The notes: generated by a model from the sequence alone, not told the origin. DNA of 64,000 nt from CAG-698 sp964385755 (GCA_964385755.1 CAYLPZ010000008.1:4307-68306), one strand, 5' to 3'; shown: positions 27,406 through 37,871, counted from the stretch's first letter. Made by a program: numbers and translations.

Positions 27406-29135
27406 TATAGCTCACCATCCTCTACAACTGAAGATTTTTTCTTTATTTTTTTAACACTTTTAACTATTATTGAAACAGCAACTAAAGCAAGGATAGTTAC
27501 ACCAACATATGGGAAATATCTAGCAATTATATCATCACGATACATCTTATATGCTCTTGAGAAATATTTAACATCATTACCTTTTTCAAAGTAAAGCATA
27601 GCTTCTTGATAACGTTTCTCATCATATAATTTTTTACCAACTCCTACATAAGCAAGCTCATATGCTGGATTAGCATTAATAACATTTTGCCATTCAGTAC
27701 TTGCACTATCTGACATTCCATAATATTCATATTCTACTGCTTTATTAATTGATTTTGCAAAGTCAGTAGGTTCAAATCTCATTACACACTTGTTACCTTT
27801 ATCAAGAACTAAAATCTTTTCACCTTGATAAGTGATTGCAACTGGTGTTTTAATATCAGTTAATTGAACCCCAGAACCACCGGAAATATAAAGTAGATTG
27901 CCTTCATTATCGTATGTAAATAAACGATTGTTTTTTGTATCTACTACAGTGTATACACCATAGTCATTAATTGCAATAGCAACAAAGTTACTAACACCAG
28001 CATTTGCTCCAGTTTTAATTGTAATTAAATCACCAATTGGTTTTGAGTATCCATTACGTTTTAAAACGTCTTTATTAACCTGATTGATACGTTTTATCAT
28101 TGTATCAGTTGTTTGTGTACCATCAGCATTTGTGATTGCACCAGAAACAGTATATAAGAATCCAAACTTATCAATAGCCAAATTATTAAATGATGTTTGT
28201 AAAATTGTAGTTTCTTGTGCTAATTGTTCTTCTGTTTTTCTACTTCTCTTTAAAGCATCCCAGAATGATAAAGTTGTATAGTTAACACCAACCATTGTCA
28301 TGAAATCACCATTGTAATTCATTAATAGTATACCTTCATATACGTTAATACTAACGATATACATTCTACCCATTGAATCTGTTACGATTTTACTTGGTTC
28401 AAATTTATCAGTGAAATCTACACCTTCAGGAGCAGATACAACTTGTATTATTTCAAAATTATCAGCATCAACGATTAATACTTGTTTGTTTTTAGAATCA
28501 CAAAGATAAATTACATCTTCATAAAGTGTTTCGCCTTTATCATTTAATTGAATTTTATAATTTTCATCACGTAAAGGACGTTTAGAGCGATAAACACCAA
28601 TAAGTCCATAACACTCAATGTAAAATGGATCTGTTAATTGGGCATCAATATCATCCTTCATTGTTTCCCACTTAGCAATATTATTTGATGTCCAGAAATA
28701 TATGCTTGATTTACCATCGCTTGAGCGAGTTCTAATTTTTGCAAGTTGTGCATTTGTAAAATTAGCAGGATTAATCTTAAATTTATCAATCTTTTTTAGA
28801 AACGCTAAATCTTCATCAAATATAAATAATTTATTACAATCTGAATCAACAATGTAAATTCTTTCTTGCCCAGTTTCTTCATCAGTATATAAATACATAT
28901 CACTTGGAGAAGTGAATTTTTCATCTGCAAAACCCTTTTTCCAAGAAGTTGATAGAATGTTAAAGATATTTTCTTCAGTAACTGTATAACCAGCTGATGA
29001 TTCAATAATATTACCATCACTATCATACATATATCCTTGTGCATTTACAGTTGGAATAGTTAGAACTGCAATCAGTCCTAAACAAGCTAGAACAATACGC
29101 TTAAATATTTTTTTAGTATTCATTTTCTTTTCCAT
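27405..29135 (-). CDS. Exported beta-propeller (NHL-like) protein with TPR and C-terminal membrane helix
   Basis: A signal peptide (cleavage near TVNAQG) is followed by about 420 residues of blade-like repeats of the type SPSDMYLYTDE...RIYIVDSDCNKLFIFDE, ...DSKNKQVLIVDADNFEI and NDYGVYTVVDTKNNRLFTYD. This is typical of NHL/six-bladed propellers. Residues about 480-530 look like one or two TPR motifs (AYELAYVGVGKKLYDEKRYQEAMLYFEKG). A membrane helix near 545-565 and a basic tail anchor the C-terminus. The domain should face outward and may bind glycan or organise the importer. It sits between a permease gene and the Yip1-like gene. Confidence 0.75.
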   Translation of the reverse strand: MEKKMNTKKIFKRIVLACLGLIAVLTIPTVNAQGYMYDSDGNIIESSAGYTVTEENIFNILSTSWKKGFADEKFTSPSDMYLYTDEETGQERIYIVDSDCNKLFIFDEDLAFLKKIDKFKINPANFTNAQLAKIRTRSSDGKSSIYFWTSNNIAKWETMKDDIDAQLTDPFYIECYGLIGVYRSKRPLRDENYKIQLNDKGETLYEDVIYLCDSKNKQVLIVDADNFEIIQVVSAPEGVDFTDKFEPSKIVTDSMGRMYIVSINVYEGILLMNYNGDFMTMVGVNYTTLSFWDALKRSRKTEEQLAQETTILQTSFNNLAIDKFGFLYTVSGAITNADGTQTTDTMIKRINQVNKDVLKRNGYSKPIGDLITIKTGANAGVSNFVAIAINDYGVYTVVDTKNNRLFTYDNEGNLLYISGGSGVQLTDIKTPVAITYQGEKILVLDKGNKCVMRFEPTDFAKSINKAVEYEYYGMSDSASTEWQNVINANPAYELAYVGVGKKLYDEKRYQEAMLYFEKGNDVKYFSRAYKMYRDDIIARYFPYVGVTILALVAVSIIVKSVKKIKKKSSVVEDGEL

Positions 29136-29146
29136 AAATCTAGCTC

Positions 29147-30139
29147 CTACTTCATACCTGAATGTGCCATAGTATCCATAACGTTACTTTGTGAGAAGAT
29201 GAATACCGCAATCGGTACAATAATCATTACTAGTTGAACAGCATTAAGCGTACCTGTACGCGCAACACCTGCTGAAGCTATCTGATTTATCGCATAGCTA
29301 AGCATTTTTAAATCTTCTCGATATATTGTTGTAGAACCATATGTATTCCATAAATTTTGGAAGTTTAATACTACAAGCGTAATCCACGCTGGTTTTACTA
29401 AAGGCATAACAATTGTCCAATAAATTTTAAATTCTCCAGCTCCATCTAATTTTGCAGATTCGATATATTCTAAACTAATTTGGTCCATAAACTGTTTCAT
29501 TAAGAATAATCCAAGTGTACCACCTACTACTGGAAGAATAATTGACCAGTGAGTATCAATTAAACCTAAAAAATTTAAAATGATATAGTTTGGAGTTGCT
29601 GTAACAGTTGATGGGAACATTAAAGCATAAACGATTAAACCGAATATTGCTTTTCCGCCAGGAACTTGATAACGAGATAACACATATGCACACATAGAAG
29701 CAACAACTACGTGTCCAAATGTACCAACGATTGTTACATATACTGTATTAAATAAATATCTTGAGAAAGGTACTAAACTTGTACCAAGTACAACACCTAA
29801 GTCCGCAAAGTTATTAAGCGTTGGGTTAACAACAAAGATTGTTGGTGGGAATTTAAATATTTCATCTAAAGGCTTAAATGCATTATTTACAATCATGATA
29901 AGTGGAAGAATACTTAAAGTACCACAAATTGCTAGGAATAAGAATAAAGCAATATCACCAGCTTTTGAGCGGTTGATACGTTTTTTAATCTTTGATCTTC
30001 TTTGTACTTTTGTACTTGATATTTCAGCGAAAGGACGAGAATCAATATGTCGTGCTTTTTTTCTATTTCTTGCTTCAAGACTATTTTTTTCAGCTTTAGC
30101 TTTTAACTTAGCTTCTTTTGTTTTAGTTTCTTTAGCCAC
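29147..30139 (-). CDS. Carbohydrate ABC transporter permease (MalG type), pair 1
   Basis: A 330-residue permease with a basic cytosolic N-terminus of about 65 residues, six membrane helices and the EAA loop IESAKLDGAGEFKIYWTIVMP. It follows its MalF-like partner by 2 bp. It resembles the CUT1 permeases for oligosaccharides. Together with the binding protein at 31.1-34.4 kb it makes an importer lacking only the ATPase. Confidence 0.92.
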   Translation of the reverse strand: MAKETKTKEAKLKAKAEKNSLEARNRKKARHIDSRPFAEISSTKVQRRSKIKKRINRSKAGDIALFLFLAICGTLSILPLIMIVNNAFKPLDEIFKFPPTIFVVNPTLNNFADLGVVLGTSLVPFSRYLFNTVYVTIVGTFGHVVVASMCAYVLSRYQVPGGKAIFGLIVYALMFPSTVTATPNYIILNFLGLIDTHWSIILPVVGGTLGLFLMKQFMDQISLEYIESAKLDGAGEFKIYWTIVMPLVKPAWITLVVLNFQNLWNTYGSTTIYREDLKMLSYAINQIASAGVARTGTLNAVQLVMIIVPIAVFIFSQSNVMDTMAHSGMK

Positions 30140-30141
30140 TA

Positions 30142-31128
30142 TTATGATCCTACCTTTCTTATTAATTTACGAATTAGACTATTCAATCCGATTGATGCTA
30201 AGAATAATAAGGTTGCGATTGCTGAAGCATAACCTAATTCATAACGGGTTGATGTATAGTCAGTTAAATGGTTTACAATTGTATGTCCAGCATACTGAAC
30301 TGAAGGGAAACCACAAAGTGCTGTCGTAATTGCACCTACACCTAATGTATTTGATATCTGAATAACGGCACTAAATAACAATTGTTCTTTAATACATGGT
30401 AAAGTTATATACCATAACTCTTGCCATCTATTTCTAATACCATCAATAGCACCAGCTTCATATAATTCTTTATTAACACCTTTTAAACCAGCAATAAGTG
30501 TTAAGAAGTTAACACCTAAGCTACTCCAAAGTTGAACTAAAATTACGATTGGTAAAATGTATGATGGATCTTTCAACCATAAAATTGGCTCACGAATAAT
30601 ATTCATATTAATCAAGAATGAATTTGCCCAACCATAGTAGTCACTACTAAAAATCAATGTCCAAATTTGCACTGCACCAGTAAGTGCTGGAGCATAGAAT
30701 ACGAATGTTACTATTGCTCTTAATACTCTTGGAAGTTCATTGATTAACCAAGCAAATACGAATGATAATAAGTATCCACCAGGACCAACTATTACCGCAA
30801 TTATTAATGTGTTTTTAAGTGCAGTAATAAATATTGTGTCTTCTAAGAATAATGATAAGTAGTTTTGCCATCCACGCCAATGAGGTGGGAATTGTAACAA
30901 GTTAAAGTCAGTAAAACTACACAAAAAACTAATTATAACTGGCAACACTGTAAACGTAAAGAATAATAATAGATATGGGAACATCATTAAATATAATTTA
31001 CGATTTAAGTACAATTTTCTACGTGTAGGTTTTTTTCTACTCCATAGATCAATCTGACGATTCTTTTCTTTGAACCAATTATTTATTCTAGTAAAGAACC
31101 CTTGCTTTTGTTCTTTTTGCACTTCCAT
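30142..31128 (-). CDS. Carbohydrate ABC transporter permease (MalF type), pair 1
   Basis: A 328-residue permease with a short basic N-terminus, the first helix LYLMMFPYLLLFFTFTVLPVII and the EAA loop YEAGAIDGIRNRWQELWYITLP. It begins 1 bp after the stop of the solute-binding protein gene, so the two are translationally linked. Family assignment is secure; the substrate is inferred from neighbours. Confidence 0.92.
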   Translation of the reverse strand: MEVQKEQKQGFFTRINNWFKEKNRQIDLWSRKKPTRRKLYLNRKLYLMMFPYLLLFFTFTVLPVIISFLCSFTDFNLLQFPPHWRGWQNYLSLFLEDTIFITALKNTLIIAVIVGPGGYLLSFVFAWLINELPRVLRAIVTFVFYAPALTGAVQIWTLIFSSDYYGWANSFLINMNIIREPILWLKDPSYILPIVILVQLWSSLGVNFLTLIAGLKGVNKELYEAGAIDGIRNRWQELWYITLPCIKEQLLFSAVIQISNTLGVGAITTALCGFPSVQYAGHTIVNHLTDYTSTRYELGYASAIATLLFLASIGLNSLIRKLIRKVGS

Positions 31129-31129
31129 A

Positions 31130-34100
31130 TTAATTCTCCTTTGCTCTCAAAAGGTTAAATTCTTCACGCTTACGATCGATTTCACTATCTATTAATTCTA
31201 CATATTCAGCAAATGTTTCACGAGGGTTAGAGTCGTTTGAAATAACCTCACGAATGGCATTTTCAAGGTTACGTCCAATGTAATATCCACCAGCAACCTC
31301 AGGAATACCAAACGCATTATCAAATTGACTTGTCAAAATATCTAATTCATCTTGTGTCCAAGCAAGTTGTTCAAATGCATATCTATTACCAGTGTTGTGA
31401 CGTGCACCACTACCTAAAATAGATTCAATTTCACGTGCATATTTAACTTGTACATCAGTAGAAGTCCACCATTTTAAGAATGACCATGAAGCATCGTAAA
31501 TCCATGCATTCTCTTCAGTTTCTTTCTTTTGTTTCATTATAATACTTGATGTTATACTTAAAACACCTTTATTTTCAACTGAACCATCTTCCTTTATAGT
31601 TCCAGGAAGAGGAGCAAATGACCATTTACCTGCAATATCAGGTGCAAATACTGAAAGTGTATTATATAGTGTATAACTTGAAATTCCTATTGGCATTTCA
31701 CCACTACGGAAACGGTTAGTAAAGTTTGCAGCTTTTTCAAATCCATAATCACAGAAATAACTACACCATTGTTCGAATGCCTTTTTAGCAACTTCAGTTG
31801 AGAAATCACAACGTGTTTGATCTTCTGGATAGAATTGTCCACCCATTTGATATAAAAGTGTTGAGTAAATTGTTGAACCAGCACCTTCAAATGGTAGATA
31901 GAAACTTAAATTCTTAACATTTAATTCCTTAACTAAATTTGATACATCATCCCAAGTTTTTGGAACTTCCCAACCATTTTCTTCAAATATATCTGTACGA
32001 TAGAACATTACTAAGAAACCAGTTGTGTTAGGTAATCCATAGCATCCAGTGTGATTCTTAAGCTGTGGATTTTTTGCTAATGTTTCTTCATCATATTCTT
32101 CTTTATACATCATTGGAATTATTTCTTGTTCAGTAAATCTTTCTTTTACAGCCTCTTCAAAGTCAGGTTGATTTGTTAAATCATACACAGCACCACGAAT
32201 AGCATAGTTAACTGGCAAACCTTCACCAACATTGATTGCAACATCAGGTCCAGTTCCTGCTAAAGTTGCTGGAAGAAGAACGCTCGGAGCAAGTACTTTT
32301 AATATTACATTACAGTCATAATCTTTATAATTATCTACTTCTTTTTCTGCTTCTTCATTTTCATAAATAAAGTACATATCTATTAAGTTCTTTAAAACGT
32401 TTGCTTGTTCACGTCCACTAGTTTCACTAGTAAGGAACCATACTTCAATTTCTCTATCAAAGCCTTCTGCAGTTGTTACACCAATAGATTCATAGTCGAA
32501 TACAAATGATGCTACAAAACCACGAGTCTTGAACCATAAACCTTCGAAGAAATTATCTTCAGCGTTAGGTAATTTTGTGCCTTTAGGACATACATAGAAT
32601 GATTCAATTGTTAATGTTTGTTCTTGAATATCCATTGTCCAAGTACCTAATGATGAAAGGTTTGTTTTAAATGAAGATAAATCTTTAGTTAAGTTTCTAG
32701 GATTTGTTGCAAATCCACCAACATCTTCTTTTTCACCATCTCCATTAGCATCAACATATCCACCAATTTGTAATACTAATTTATCAAGTGTATTATTTAA
32801 ACTACTCTTTTCACCAGTAAGTTCTGTAATATATTTTGATACCGCATTTAACTCTATTGCACAATCTGACAAAATTTGTTGTAAGTCAATTGGGTCACCA
32901 TTTTCATCATAACCTAAGCGGTTATTATCACCAGTTAATTTATAATCTGTATATTTATCAGGATTTGTTGTTGTAATAGCAATAATCTTTAAATATAAAG
33001 AATTAAGCTTATCAATAACATTATTTACTCTACTGATTGCTGAACCATAATCACCAAGTGAAGCTTGTAATGATAAAGTATGATCACCAGGTTCTAAATA
33101 TACATAGTATAATTCACCATCTTCATTTCCTAAAGATACTAGTTGGTATTTAGAATTATAGAAGAAACGAAGATTAGCAGCTTCCTTAAATGGTTGCTCA
33201 CCATCTACATATAAAATTCTTGTTGCAAACATACCACGAGATAAATCTTGTTTTGCACGGAAAGCAATTTGATAGAATCCTGCTTCTTTTACATTTATTT
33301 TCCAACTAATCATATCACCAGCTTCAGACCATTTAGACCCACCAATAGCATTATATTTAGTACGAACTGGATCATTTGGATAGTTAGTTGCACTTGTTCT
33401 ATCTGAGATAGGATATAGTGTTGGACTAGTTGCATTTCTGCCACTTCCTTCTGCTTCATATTTATATTCGGAAGCATCTAGGATTGTCATATTTTCATTT
33501 ACATTCTTAGTAGCTAAGATTTCTTGATAATATTCTTCATATGTTGGTAAAGAATAACTATCAAGTGATACAATTTCAAGTTTAGTTACTACTAAACCTT
33601 CTCTTACACTTTCAAAAGTAAGTTCATTTGTACCCTTTTGTAAAAGCAACATATATGGAGTTGGAATATATCCTGTTACATCTTGTAAAAATTCATCTTG
33701 ATGATAAACATAAATCTCAGTTTGACTAGGCTTCAAGTCATTCCCATTGATATCTTGAGTTATTTCATCAGCGTCTTTATAGTTTCTTGAGAAAGATAAA
33801 CTTTGTAAATCATCAAATAATATTTCACCATTTACATATAACTTTCTTTCAACAGCAGAGCCTTTTCCTTTAGGAACGAAATAACTAAGTTTTAAATAAT
33901 AAAATCCTGTTTTAGGAATATCATTAATAGTGTATGTTACAGTACCTTTTTCACCAACATAAGTACCTTTATCACCATTTAAGTATTCATCGTAGTTTTT
34001 AACATCAAGCTCTGAACTTGGCCATGAGTTATCCGCATTGACTGCTTCGCCATCAATATAACCATTCTTACCATCAACTACGATTGGGTTCATCTTAGTG

Positions 34101-34393
34101 TCTGTTAAACTCAAATAGTTTTGATGAAATTGGAAATCATCATCACCATTTGTAATATCATTAATGTCATAAGATTCAAGTTTTGATTTTTCAACACCAA
34201 CAGATAGTTTTACATAATCTTGGTAGCTTCCTGAAGGAATAGTTACTTCGGTTGCTGAAGAATTCGTTGTGATGTGTCTTGCATTTGTAAAACTTGTAAC
34301 AATAGAATAAGTTAACACACCAACTATTAAAACTAAAATTAATAGGAGTGTAACTTTCTTAACGATTCTTGAATTAATCTTCGGTTTTTTCAT
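31130..34393 (-). CDS. Membrane-anchored solute-binding protein with two carbohydrate-binding-like modules
   Basis: A 1087-residue protein. A single N-terminal membrane helix (residues about 12-34) without a lipobox Cys anchors it. Two jelly-roll-like modules follow, each with a GFYYLKLSYFVPKG / GFYQIAFRAKQD strand and an RKLYVNGE / RILYVDGE strand, as in galactose-binding or CBM6/35-like folds. After a helical linker comes an extracellular solute-binding domain of about 440 residues (EIEVWFLTSETSGREQ, GPDVAINVGEG, YRTDIFEENGWEVPKTWDD, QMGGQFYPED). The modules could hold a polymer while the binding domain passes fragments to the permease. The modules are inferred from pattern; the binding domain is secure. 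Confidence 0.85.
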   Translation of the reverse strand: MKKPKINSRIVKKVTLLLILVLIVGVLTYSIVTSFTNARHITTNSSATEVTIPSGSYQDYVKLSVGVEKSKLESYDINDITNGDDDFQFHQNYLSLTDTKMNPIVVDGKNGYIDGEAVNADNSWPSSELDVKNYDEYLNGDKGTYVGEKGTVTYTINDIPKTGFYYLKLSYFVPKGKGSAVERKLYVNGEILFDDLQSLSFSRNYKDADEITQDINGNDLKPSQTEIYVYHQDEFLQDVTGYIPTPYMLLLQKGTNELTFESVREGLVVTKLEIVSLDSYSLPTYEEYYQEILATKNVNENMTILDASEYKYEAEGSGRNATSPTLYPISDRTSATNYPNDPVRTKYNAIGGSKWSEAGDMISWKINVKEAGFYQIAFRAKQDLSRGMFATRILYVDGEQPFKEAANLRFFYNSKYQLVSLGNEDGELYYVYLEPGDHTLSLQASLGDYGSAISRVNNVIDKLNSLYLKIIAITTTNPDKYTDYKLTGDNNRLGYDENGDPIDLQQILSDCAIELNAVSKYITELTGEKSSLNNTLDKLVLQIGGYVDANGDGEKEDVGGFATNPRNLTKDLSSFKTNLSSLGTWTMDIQEQTLTIESFYVCPKGTKLPNAEDNFFEGLWFKTRGFVASFVFDYESIGVTTAEGFDREIEVWFLTSETSGREQANVLKNLIDMYFIYENEEAEKEVDNYKDYDCNVILKVLAPSVLLPATLAGTGPDVAINVGEGLPVNYAIRGAVYDLTNQPDFEEAVKERFTEQEIIPMMYKEEYDEETLAKNPQLKNHTGCYGLPNTTGFLVMFYRTDIFEENGWEVPKTWDDVSNLVKELNVKNLSFYLPFEGAGSTIYSTLLYQMGGQFYPEDQTRCDFSTEVAKKAFEQWCSYFCDYGFEKAANFTNRFRSGEMPIGISSYTLYNTLSVFAPDIAGKWSFAPLPGTIKEDGSVENKGVLSITSSIIMKQKKETEENAWIYDASWSFLKWWTSTDVQVKYAREIESILGSGARHNTGNRYAFEQLAWTQDELDILTSQFDNAFGIPEVAGGYYIGRNLENAIREVISNDSNPRETFAEYVELIDSEIDRKREEFNLLRAKEN

Positions 34394-36306
34394 TACTGGT
34401 TTCCTCTTTTCATAAGAAATTGTTTAGTTTCTTCAACTAGACTAAAGAAATCTTCTTGATAGCTAATACTTTCATCTAAGTCACTTAACTTATTTCTTGC
34501 TAGCCAAAGTGTTTTTTGATTTTCAATGTACTTTTCTTTTTTATCTATTATTTTTTCAAGCATAAAAATAATATCATTTGTTGTGTTATCTAATTGTGGT
34601 TTAGATAAGTTATTTAAACTTGAATACATATTCATCGCATAACTAAAATCAATAATCATTTGTAATAAACTAATACTTTGCTTAAGTTCATTTACAGCAA
34701 GTTTTAATTTGTCATTTTTATTTTCTAACAAATCAAGTTCTTTTGCTTTTTGATTAAATAAATTAGAAAGTAAAATATGTTTCTCTTTTGAAAGCAAACA
34801 AGCTTTTGACAAAAAATAATCAATTGCACTAATATTAGCTTTTTTTGCCTCTTTAATTGCTACGCTTGCCCACATAAAAGTGTAAAAGCTTCTTGTGCCA
34901 TTTCCTCCATAATCTAAATCATATCTTGAATAATGATTTAAATCTAATAATAAATCACCAAAGATTTGCGAATCATCTTCAAATAATGTATTTAAATAAT
35001 CTCTAACTTTAAGTATTGTTCCTTCTTTATGCGACCAAGAGTACATCCCCGCATAAATTAATGGTGAAAGTGAAATAGGCCAAAATTGTATATGCCCAAA
35101 ATCACCCCAGTCAGTTAAAAGAATTCCTTTTCCATTATAATCATATACAGCATCAACACTGTTTTTTATATTTTCATACCAATCTAAAAATCTACCAAGA
35201 AAACTTGACCAACTAGTCGTTCCTGGTGCACACATAAACTCAACATTTTTTTCATTCAGTTTTTTCGCATGACTTGCGAAAGGATAGTTAGCATCATAAC
35301 CCCAATCGATAAAAATAACATCTTTGTCAAGTTTATCCCATTTATCTTCATGTCTTACTAAAACATCGCCCCACATTAGTGGTTTTTTATGATATTTTTT
35401 AACCTCTTTTATAGCTTTATTTAGATAGTCAATATAAAGATCTTCACGATTCATCCCTTCTGTTTTTCCATGTCCAAGTTCGAATGGTTCATCAAAATTC
35501 ATATTGAAATATTGTGAATCAGAATATGGAATCATATCTTGATACATTTTCTTAACCAACTCTAAACTTCGTTCGTCTAATGGATTTAATGTACTAGGTT
35601 CTCTCCATCTCCCCCAAAGGTTAATTCCTTCTGGGCAACAAGCTAAATCTTTATACTCATCAAGTTCAAGCCACTTTGTCATGTGTCCAAAGCCATTTTG
35701 GTTTGGAACTAGATCAATAAATCTACTTTTCGCATATTTTGATAACTCAATGAATTCTGATAGGGTAATACATTTGTTTTCACTTACTAAATGTTTTAAT
35801 TTTTCACTTTCTTTTATAAATTGATATTCAAATGAGAAACCTTCGACATATAATTCTAAGTGATTCATTTTCAATCGTGCCATCAAATCTATTAACTTTT
35901 TAATCTCTGAGATTTTTGGAACTTTATTACGACTAATATCAAGCATAAAGCCACGCACACTAAGTGTTGGATAATCGACAATTTTTGCTTTTTCCACATT
36001 ATCTTCTTCTATAATTTGATCTAATGTACAAAGAGCATAAAATAATCCGCTATTGTCAAAGTATGAAATACTAATTTTTTCATCAATGACTATTTTGTAA
36101 CCTTCTTTTTCCAATTCATTAGACTGTTTTGCTAATACTGTAGCAGTACTTTCCTTCTTTACAGTTTCAAATTTTATTTTAAAGAAATCAAAATCAATAA
36201 AAGCGTTTACCTTTTCGTCAAAAAAGAATATTTTTAATGGGTTTTCAACTTTTATTTTTTCTTTAAAAACTTGTATGTAATTCACTTCAGGAAAAATTTT
36301 TTTCAT
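34393..36306 (-). CDS. Cytosolic GH20-family beta-N-acetylhexosaminidase
   Basis: About 637 residues with no signal peptide. The N-terminal GH20b-like domain ends near YPTLSVRGFMLDISRNK, where the barrel starts. Catalytic features are the Asp-Glu pair in NFDEPFELG and conserved barrel strands such as LVPNQNGFGHMTKWL and LMWGDVLVRH. The C-terminal 200 residues are helical. It should release terminal GlcNAc or GalNAc from imported oligomers. An ATG at 36318 is in frame; the ATG at 36306 has GGAG eight bases ahead and is preferred. It is the first gene of operon C, behind a promoter with a cre-like operator. Confidence 0.85.
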   Translation of the reverse strand: MKKIFPEVNYIQVFKEKIKVENPLKIFFFDEKVNAFIDFDFFKIKFETVKKESTATVLAKQSNELEKEGYKIVIDEKISISYFDNSGLFYALCTLDQIIEEDNVEKAKIVDYPTLSVRGFMLDISRNKVPKISEIKKLIDLMARLKMNHLELYVEGFSFEYQFIKESEKLKHLVSENKCITLSEFIELSKYAKSRFIDLVPNQNGFGHMTKWLELDEYKDLACCPEGINLWGRWREPSTLNPLDERSLELVKKMYQDMIPYSDSQYFNMNFDEPFELGHGKTEGMNREDLYIDYLNKAIKEVKKYHKKPLMWGDVLVRHEDKWDKLDKDVIFIDWGYDANYPFASHAKKLNEKNVEFMCAPGTTSWSSFLGRFLDWYENIKNSVDAVYDYNGKGILLTDWGDFGHIQFWPISLSPLIYAGMYSWSHKEGTILKVRDYLNTLFEDDSQIFGDLLLDLNHYSRYDLDYGGNGTRSFYTFMWASVAIKEAKKANISAIDYFLSKACLLSKEKHILLSNLFNQKAKELDLLENKNDKLKLAVNELKQSISLLQMIIDFSYAMNMYSSLNNLSKPQLDNTTNDIIFMLEKIIDKKEKYIENQKTLWLARNKLSDLDESISYQEDFFSLVEETKQFLMKRGNQ

Positions 36307-36367
36307 ACTATACTCCATATTTTTGATTTTTAAAGTGAAGAAAGAATTATCACTCCATTATTAACTT

Positions 36368-36396
36368 ATTATAACATAAAAGCGTTATCATTTCAA
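36368..36396 (-). promoter_or_regulatory. Promoter of operon C with cre-like operator in the spacer
   Basis: TTGAAA (36391-36396) and TATAAT (36368-36373) on the minus strand with a 17-base spacer. The plus-strand 14-mer TAAAAGCGTTATCA (36377-36390) fills the spacer and matches the cre consensus at 13 of 14 positions. Catabolite or substrate control of the whole import operon is likely. Confidence 0.75.
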
Positions 36397-36499
36397 GGCA
36401 TTATAAATCTCTATTTTTTGTTTTTTTTATTTCATTTTTTACATATTATTTATTTAAATATATATTACCAAACTATTATTTCCTATAAAAAATAAAAAT

Positions 36500-36530
36500 C
36501 CTATAAATACTTTTCTTTAGTATCTATAGG
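36500..36530 (-). terminator. Terminator of operon D
   Basis: CCTATAGATAC / GTATTTATAGG on the minus strand, an 11-bp stem with one mismatch, followed by ATTTTTATTTTTT. It closes operon D before the promoter of operon C. Confidence 0.8.
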
Positions 36531-36541
36531 TTTTTTATCTT

Positions 36542-37855
36542 TTATTTTGCCAAAACGTCTTTTGTCCACATTTTCTTTAATAACTTTTTACCTTCTTTAA
36601 TACTTTCACAATCTTCACGTTTAAAGTCTTTATACGTAAAGAACATCGTTCCACAGACATTATCAATAGTTTGATTGTATTTTAATTGATTAGGAATTTC
36701 TTCACTATTAGCCCAAGAACCTTCACTACTATAACGATATATTGCTTGTCCAATGTAAAGTTTCACATTTGTTCCTTTTACTGCCCAGCTCCACCAATCA
36801 ACTAGATCAGCATAACGAACAGAACATACCTCTTTTCCTTCATCATTTAGTTTAGTATTATCCATATCAAAATATACCTGAGGAGTAACATAATCAATCC
36901 AACCATTTTGAATCCATTTATAAATATCTGCATAAAGTCCCTTATAATTTGTAAAGCAGCTACTTGCATTATTTGAGCCATATTCCCAAGCTCCTTCATC
37001 AGGTTCTTTGTAATTTGCTTTAAGTGTACGATAAATCCCAAAAGGACTTATTCCAAACTCAACTTTTTTTGAAAGTTTTGCAAGTTTATTGTGAATTAAT
37101 TCAATCATTAAATCAACGTTGTTTCTACGAAAATCACTTATCTTCGTAAAACCTGCTTTAATCATTTTGTTCATTTCTTCTTCATCATTTATATCCTCAT
37201 ATGGATAAAAATAATCATCAATATGAACTGCTTTAATATCATATTTTTCACAAATTTCAATAATACTATCACTAACATATTCACGAACAACAGAGTTTGA
37301 AGGATCAAGAAGTAGCTTATTATCTTTTGTTAAAATAGTACACTCTGGGTGCTTCTTACAAAAGTTTTTATCATCAAGAGTAGAAATATATTCTTCTTTA
37401 GATTGATTGATTTCTTTAAGATTAACTCTTCCAGCTCTATATGGGTTTATCCATGCATGAACATCAATGCCTTGCTTTTTTGCTTCTTCTACAAAAAAGC
37501 CAAAAACATCAAAGCCAGGATATACTCCTTCTTTTCCGCTTAAAAACTGGCTCCAAGGATTCATTTCTGATTCGTAAAGAGCATCATTAACTGGTCTTAC
37601 TTGGAAAATTACTGTGTTCATATGATATTCTTTAACGGTTTTAATAACATCAAGCAAATAATTTTTCAACATTTCAATACTTTCTTCTGTTACATCTTTC
37701 ATTTTAGGAATATCAATATTTGCTACTGTTGAAAACCAAACACCGCGAAGCTCACTATCTTTTTCTTTATATTCATCACAAATTAAAACATCTTTTGTAC
37801 TATTATAATATTTAATGTTACCTTCAAAACAAAATCTCTTAACTGGTTTTAACAT
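36542..37855 (-). CDS. GHL10 (DUF187)-family glycoside hydrolase, DigH/YngK-like
   Basis: A 437-residue cytosolic protein with the GHL10 opening RGVWFSTVANIDIP, the strand NTVIFQVRPVNDALYES, VHAWINPYRAG, VREYVSDSIIEICEKYDIKAVHIDDYFYP and FGISPFGIYR. The acidic pair in HIDDYFYP is the probable catalytic centre. E. coli DigH of this family cleaves peptidoglycan strands stripped of peptide, so a role on imported denuded glycan fits well. The absence of a signal peptide again points to intracellular action. It is the last gene of operon D. Confidence 0.88.
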   Translation of the reverse strand: MLKPVKRFCFEGNIKYYNSTKDVLICDEYKEKDSELRGVWFSTVANIDIPKMKDVTEESIEMLKNYLLDVIKTVKEYHMNTVIFQVRPVNDALYESEMNPWSQFLSGKEGVYPGFDVFGFFVEEAKKQGIDVHAWINPYRAGRVNLKEINQSKEEYISTLDDKNFCKKHPECTILTKDNKLLLDPSNSVVREYVSDSIIEICEKYDIKAVHIDDYFYPYEDINDEEEMNKMIKAGFTKISDFRRNNVDLMIELIHNKLAKLSKKVEFGISPFGIYRTLKANYKEPDEGAWEYGSNNASSCFTNYKGLYADIYKWIQNGWIDYVTPQVYFDMDNTKLNDEGKEVCSVRYADLVDWWSWAVKGTNVKLYIGQAIYRYSSEGSWANSEEIPNQLKYNQTIDNVCGTMFFTYKDFKREDCESIKEGKKLLKKMWTKDVLAK

Positions 37856-37871
37856 TTTTATTTACCTCTTA

